Assembly: GCA_000759755.1 (NCBI GenBank) | Contig: BBMW01000016.1 | Coordinates: 1-64,000 of the forward strand | DNA: 64,000 nucleotides | Reading direction: 5' to 3' | Source of the DNA: Citrobacter werkmanii NBRC 105721 | GTDB lineage: Bacteria; Pseudomonadota; Gammaproteobacteria; Enterobacterales; Enterobacteriaceae | In this document: in pieces, positions 60,577-64,000 of the stretch | Layout of the letters: every line of letters starts with the position of its first letter | Position numbering within the stretch: the stretch's first letter is position 1 | Notes under the pieces: generated by a model | The model's input: the letters and a program-made list of their open reading frames with translations, nothing else | Database searches by the model: none | What the model was told of the DNA's origin: nothing | Made by a program: the position numbers and the translations under genes

Positions 60577-61317
60577 TTAGCCTACGCAGGCCCGGGTCAT
60601 CGCCATCAGTTGGCGTACGTCGTCCGGACGGGTATTACCACTCACCTTATCAATAATCGAACTATAGATGTGAGGAATGATTTTGCTCACTCCGGCATCG
60701 AGGGCGATCTGCAGGATTTCACTGAAATTATCCAGATCGATCCCGCCCGTTGGCTCCAGCCAGAAGTCATGACGCGCGCAGGCCTGGGCGACCGCGATGT
60801 ATTCGTCACGGCATTGCAGGCCGCCCATCGGGAAGTATTTAATTGAGCTGCCGCCCATATCTTTGAGCAGCGCAATGGCGGTTTCTACCGGCACAATGCC
60901 GTCCGGTGCTTTGCTGCTTAGCGGACCGGTGGAAATCTTTACCAGCCCCGGCGTACCGGTTGGTGAAACCAGACCGTTGACCACCGTGTCCTGCTGGCCC
61001 AGCAGCGCACGACTGGTCGCCACGCCGGTAAAGACCTGATTGACATGCTGGGGCTGCACCTGACGGGAAATTTCACTGACCATCGCCGACTGGTTAGGAT
61101 CGCCCGCCCCCAGCCCCACGGAGAGCGCATTGTCGATAAGCGCCGCGTATTCACGCATATCCGTTACCGCGCTTGCGACATCCGGGTAATTTTTTGACAA
61201 TACGCCAACCAGCACGTGCCCTTCCGCCGCCTCGTAAATCTCCTGGGCATTTTCTTTGGAGCCTGCCAGTACGTTCAGGCAGACGCGGTCGCGATAAAAG
61301 TTAGGGATCAGTTTCAT
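60577..61317 (-). CDS. KDGP-type aldolase (DagF/DgaF-like)
   Basis: A 246-residue aldolase of the family paired with DgaE-like lyases (DagF/DgaF). It would split a 2-keto-3-deoxy-6-phospho-sugar acid into pyruvate and glyceraldehyde-3-phosphate. The Schiff-base Lys is probably the one in SSIKYFPMGGLQ. The fold signature is seen in NGLVSPTGTPG and WLEPTGGIDLDN. It overlaps the lyase gene by 4 bp (ATGA). Confidence 0.87.
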   Translation of the reverse strand: MKLIPNFYRDRVCLNVLAGSKENAQEIYEAAEGHVLVGVLSKNYPDVASAVTDMREYAALIDNALSVGLGAGDPNQSAMVSEISRQVQPQHVNQVFTGVATSRALLGQQDTVVNGLVSPTGTPGLVKISTGPLSSKAPDGIVPVETAIALLKDMGGSSIKYFPMGGLQCRDEYIAVAQACARHDFWLEPTGGIDLDNFSEILQIALDAGVSKIIPHIYSSIIDKVSGNTRPDDVRQLMAMTRACVG

Positions 61318-62432
61318 GCTTTTTTCTCCTGCGAAATCACTTCACCAATTCGACGGGCCACAATCTCCAGCTGCGCGCGATCGACGCTGCGCACATCGGC
61401 TTCGATAATGCCTTCGTTGGCTTTGTAACCACGGAAGTAAATCGCGTACTCCCCTTGCTTCAGCGCGTCGACCAGTTCGCCAGTGGCGATCCCGGTTACC
61501 GCTTCGTCAAACTTAATTTCCGTACGCGCGATGTCGCGCCCTGCACTGTCCCACACCACGCGGGCGCTTACGCCGTGAAGCTGATTCAAGTTATTAATAA
61601 ACGGCGTCATTTTCTCGACCATTTCCGCACCGCTCTCTTTCTGCGCGTTGAGGTACAGTTCAATAGCGCAGGTCAGGCCAAGTATTCCCTCTTTACCCAC
61701 TTTCATTGCCCGGCCAATACCCGCCGTTTGACGTTTTACCCACTCAACGTATTGAGTTTTACCGATCACCAGACCGCTGGTTGGCCCTTCAATTGCCTTC
61801 GCACCGCTATAGATAACGAGATCTGCGCCCACGCGGTAGTAGCACTGCAAATCTTCTTCCGCCGCCGCGTCCACAATCAGCGGTAGATTATGCGTGCGCG
61901 CCACCACCGCAGCCTGCTCCACGCTGAGCATACTTTTCTGTACGCAGTGGTGAGATTTGATATACAGAATGGCCGCGGTGCGCGGTGTGATGGCTGCCGC
62001 TAACTGCGCTGCGGAACATTCGTTGGCATAACCGGCTTCTACGACCTTGCCGCCGCCAAGCGCTACCATGGTGCCCACCGGCGCGCCAAAGTTGACGTTG
62101 TGACCTCTGGGCAACACGATTTCGTTGTTGTCGATGGGCGTAACGTGCAGGTTCTCCAGCAGCCAGTCGCTGTCTTTAACCAGCACAGCCGCGACCGACT
62201 GGGCGATCCCGGCTGAAGCGCAGGAGACAACTGTTGCCCCTTCCACTTCCAGCAATTTCGCGATGTAGTCACCGGTTTTATTCACCAGGTCTTTCATCTC
62301 AAAGTATTGGTTCATCCCGGCTATTGCGGCCTCAACCACTTCGGGTCGCGGCGTAGACACACCGAGTGCCGTCATGCGACCTGATGTGTTAATCACCTGT
62401 TTTAATTTGTATTTCTCAAAAATCGAAGGCAT
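61314..62432 (-). CDS. DgaE-family PLP-dependent ammonia-lyase
   Basis: A 372-residue SelA-like PLP enzyme. The cofactor Lys is in VIYSGAKAIEGPTSG, and the PLP-phosphate loop is near SCASAGIAQ. DgaE eliminates ammonia from D-glucosaminate-6-phosphate to give a 2-keto-3-deoxy acid. It overlaps the amidohydrolase stop by 17 bp and precedes the aldolase. The substrate here could be glucosaminate-6-P or another 2-amino sugar acid phosphate. Confidence 0.88.
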   Translation of the reverse strand: MPSIFEKYKLKQVINTSGRMTALGVSTPRPEVVEAAIAGMNQYFEMKDLVNKTGDYIAKLLEVEGATVVSCASAGIAQSVAAVLVKDSDWLLENLHVTPIDNNEIVLPRGHNVNFGAPVGTMVALGGGKVVEAGYANECSAAQLAAAITPRTAAILYIKSHHCVQKSMLSVEQAAVVARTHNLPLIVDAAAEEDLQCYYRVGADLVIYSGAKAIEGPTSGLVIGKTQYVEWVKRQTAGIGRAMKVGKEGILGLTCAIELYLNAQKESGAEMVEKMTPFINNLNQLHGVSARVVWDSAGRDIARTEIKFDEAVTGIATGELVDALKQGEYAIYFRGYKANEGIIEADVRSVDRAQLEIVARRIGEVISQEKKA

Positions 62433-63549
62433 GTTCCGCGCTCCCTTGTTCGGTCATATAGCCCTTGCCCGCACGTATTGCGGCAAGCGGCACCAGCAGT
62501 TGTTCAGCCTGCAGGCTGTCGTTTTCTGCATCTACCAGCACGGTTGGCTGGCGCTTAAGCGTAAAGAGGGTTAAATCGGCATCCAGACCGACCTGCAGTC
62601 GCCCCTTCTGTTTCAGGCGCAGACCATTGGCAGCATTGGCGGTAACGCATTCAATGACCTGCGGAAGCGACATGCCAATGGCAAGAAATTTCGACATCAC
62701 ATTCGCCAGGGAATACACCGGGCCGCTAATACGGTTGCGACAATAAATATCGGAGCTGATGGTGTGCGGCAAAATACCCAGGCTGATGGCGCGTTTCGCC
62801 ACTGCAAAGCTCAGGCTGGCGGTGCCATGCCCAACGTCCAGACGCACGCCGCGTGAAATCGCCCGCGTCACTGATGCCCGCAACTCACCTTGCGGCGTCA
62901 GAATGCGGTTCGGCTTACCGTTGTAGCAGTGGGTAATGATGTCGCCTGCGCTCAGGCGCTCGGCGATCTCATCCAGATCCGGCGGGTTGTTGCCGATATG
63001 CACCATCAGCGGCAGGCCACCGTTCTGCGCCTGCATCGCTTTGGCGCGCTCCAGCGGCGTGATGCCGTTAACCCCTACCACGCTGCTGCTCATGCGCGCC
63101 TTCAGGCCGACGATAAAGTCCGGGTGACGTTTCACCGCCTGCCGCACCGCATCGGCGTCAATATTGGCCATGTTAGCCAGCTCGTTTTGGGCGATCAGCC
63201 CAACGCGTGAAACATTCAGCAGCGCATAAACCTCGGTGGCCGCATCACGAGTCAGCGTATAAAAATCGTCAATATCATCAGCGCCTGTGCTACCGGCATC
63301 CACCACGGTGGTAACGCCAGTGGCAACACCCACACTGTCCGGTTCGTCATGGTAAATCGGCGATTTCGGGTAGCAGTGAACGTGAGAATCAATCCAGCCC
63401 GCGCTAACGTAACATTCGCCGCGCAGGTCAATGGTTTTCAGCGCCGGACCATCAACGTCACCCAACGCCGCGATTTTGCCACCCTGAAGGGCAATATTAG
63501 TCAGCGTGTCATCGACCAGACGCGCATGGCGCAGGAGTAAGTCAAACAT
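62416..63549 (-). CDS. amidohydrolase/deacetylase family metallohydrolase
   Basis: A 377-residue amidohydrolase-superfamily enzyme (dihydroorotase-like, EF_0837 family). Metal ligands are DSHVHCYPK, the carbamylated-Lys candidate in FIVGLKARMS, His in LMVHIGNNP and ITHCYNG, and Asp in HTISSDIYC. All binuclear-site ligands are present. With the lyase downstream it would remove an N-acyl group from a 2-acylamino sugar acid. Confidence 0.87.
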   Translation of the reverse strand: MFDLLLRHARLVDDTLTNIALQGGKIAALGDVDGPALKTIDLRGECYVSAGWIDSHVHCYPKSPIYHDEPDSVGVATGVTTVVDAGSTGADDIDDFYTLTRDAATEVYALLNVSRVGLIAQNELANMANIDADAVRQAVKRHPDFIVGLKARMSSSVVGVNGITPLERAKAMQAQNGGLPLMVHIGNNPPDLDEIAERLSAGDIITHCYNGKPNRILTPQGELRASVTRAISRGVRLDVGHGTASLSFAVAKRAISLGILPHTISSDIYCRNRISGPVYSLANVMSKFLAIGMSLPQVIECVTANAANGLRLKQKGRLQVGLDADLTLFTLKRQPTVLVDAENDSLQAEQLLVPLAAIRAGKGYMTEQGSAEHAFDF

Positions 63550-63562
63550 CGTTCTCTCCTTT

Positions 63563-63598
63563 GCCGGATGGCGGCGTAACCGCTTTATCCGGCCTACA
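63563..63598. repeat. REP palindrome inside the DgaE-type operon
   Basis: GCCGGATGGCGG...TTATCCGGCC followed by TACAAA lies between the DUF4310 and amidohydrolase genes. Confidence 0.8.
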
Positions 63599-63607
63599 AA
63601 TCAACCG

Positions 63608-64000
63608 TTAGCTAATGGCAATCGGGAAGATGGAACCGAGGATCATCGCGCCGAGAATCGCCCCGCCGGTGATCGGTTTTTGCCAGATATAAAACAGCAG
63701 CGCACCCAGCAGTGAACCGACGCCAATCGGAATGGAGGCCGTCATCGCACTGAGGATAATCAAGGGACCGAGGAAGCGGCCAGAAGCGTTACCGGCCCCC
63801 ATCATCACGTCCGCTCCGTAGGTTGAGTCGCTCTGATTGATGGTGAACTTACGCGCCAGAATGATGATGTAGCCAATCGCCAGACCAATCACCAGGCCGG
63901 TGACCAGCGAGGCAGCGAAGTTGGCGACCGGGAAGATAATGCCCGCGCCCAACAGCAGCGCCGGAACGCCTAACCCGACCCCGGTCTGGATCGCCCCGCC
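63608..64000 (-). CDS. DUF4310 family membrane protein (5' end outside window)
   Basis: The C-terminal ~130 residues of a hydrophobic protein; the frame stays open to the window end, so the start is missing. Three to four membrane helices (for example NFAASLVTGLVIGLAIGYIIIL) and glycine-rich loops are visible. Position directly before this type of amidohydrolase-DgaE-aldolase set matches DUF4310, which usually comes with DUF4311, DUF4312 and a glycine-rich SFCGS protein. These are presumed to form the transporter. Confidence 0.8.
   Translation of the reverse strand, partial: GGAIQTGVGLGVPALLLGAGIIFPVANFAASLVTGLVIGLAIGYIIILARKFTINQSDSTYGADVMMGAGNASGRFLGPLIILSAMTASIPIGVGSLLGALLFYIWQKPITGGAILGAMILGSIFPIAIS

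Overview
The window is chromosomal DNA of an enterobacterium close to Salmonella and Citrobacter. Core gene order matches the E. coli/Salmonella leuX-ahr-yjgR-lptGF-pepA-holC-valS-yjgM-(miaE)-rraB-argI-tabA ... pyrLBI-ridA ... mgtA-treR-treBC-nrdDG segment, and core proteins are near-identical to known E. coli ones. MiaE and an arginine deiminase operon are absent from E. coli K-12 but known in Salmonella-type genomes. Several carbohydrate cassettes are accessory. Citrobacter is my best guess for the genus, but the sequence alone does not settle it.

Region 1 (1-11951) is an AT-rich genomic island at the 3' end of leuX, entered by a P4-type tyrosine integrase. It carries two defence modules. 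The first (187-6233) is a LlaJI/McrBC-like restriction-modification system: a C5-cytosine methyltransferase with its own helix-turn-helix, a McrB-like AAA+ motor and a LlaJI/McrC-like nuclease. It is flanked by a NucS-like PD-(D/E)XK protein and a stand-alone EcoRII-N-type DNA-recognition domain. The second (6992-10391) is a three-gene operon of a possible nuclease-like effector, a small middle component and a zinc-hook SMC/Rad50-like ATPase. This is the architecture of ABC-three-component (Lamassu-related) conflict systems. A P4-like remnant lies between the modules. The far end of the island is outside the window.

Region 2 (11952-28800) is leuX, an HNH nuclease/methyltransferase pair, and then the conserved block ahr, yjgR, lptG/lptF, pepA, holC-valS, yjgM, a two-TM protein, miaE, rraB, argI and tabA.

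Region 3 (28800-39800) holds the arginine deiminase operon (arcA-arcC-arcB-YfcC-type carrier) with a second ArgR paralogue, then pyrL-pyrBI with its attenuator, ridA and a TRAP transporter. Catabolic OTC, anabolic OTC and aspartate transcarbamylase all lie within about 9 kb, so carbamoyl-phosphate supply and use are encoded together.

Region 4 (40100-47490) holds mgtA with its mgtL leader, then treR-treBC.

Region 5 (47490-55510) is an accessory cassette between treC and nrdD. It encodes a KdgM-type porin, an RpiR-family regulator, PTS EIIBC, a GH38 alpha-mannosidase (MngB-like), a GH13 sucrose/glucosylglycerate phosphorylase-like enzyme and an EIIA with an unusual C-terminal membrane anchor. 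The enzymes together suggest import and breakdown of a mannosyl(-glucosyl)-glycerate-type compatible solute.

Region 6 (55510-64000) is nrdDG with paired FNR and NrdR sites. It is followed on the minus strand by a sugar-acid/amino-sugar-acid operon: DUF4310 membrane protein (cut by the window end), amidohydrolase, DgaE-like lyase, KDGP-type aldolase and a PRD/EIIA/EIIB regulator.

REP/BIME palindromes punctuate many core intergenic spaces and none was seen in the island. No CRISPR array, rRNA or complete insertion sequence was seen.
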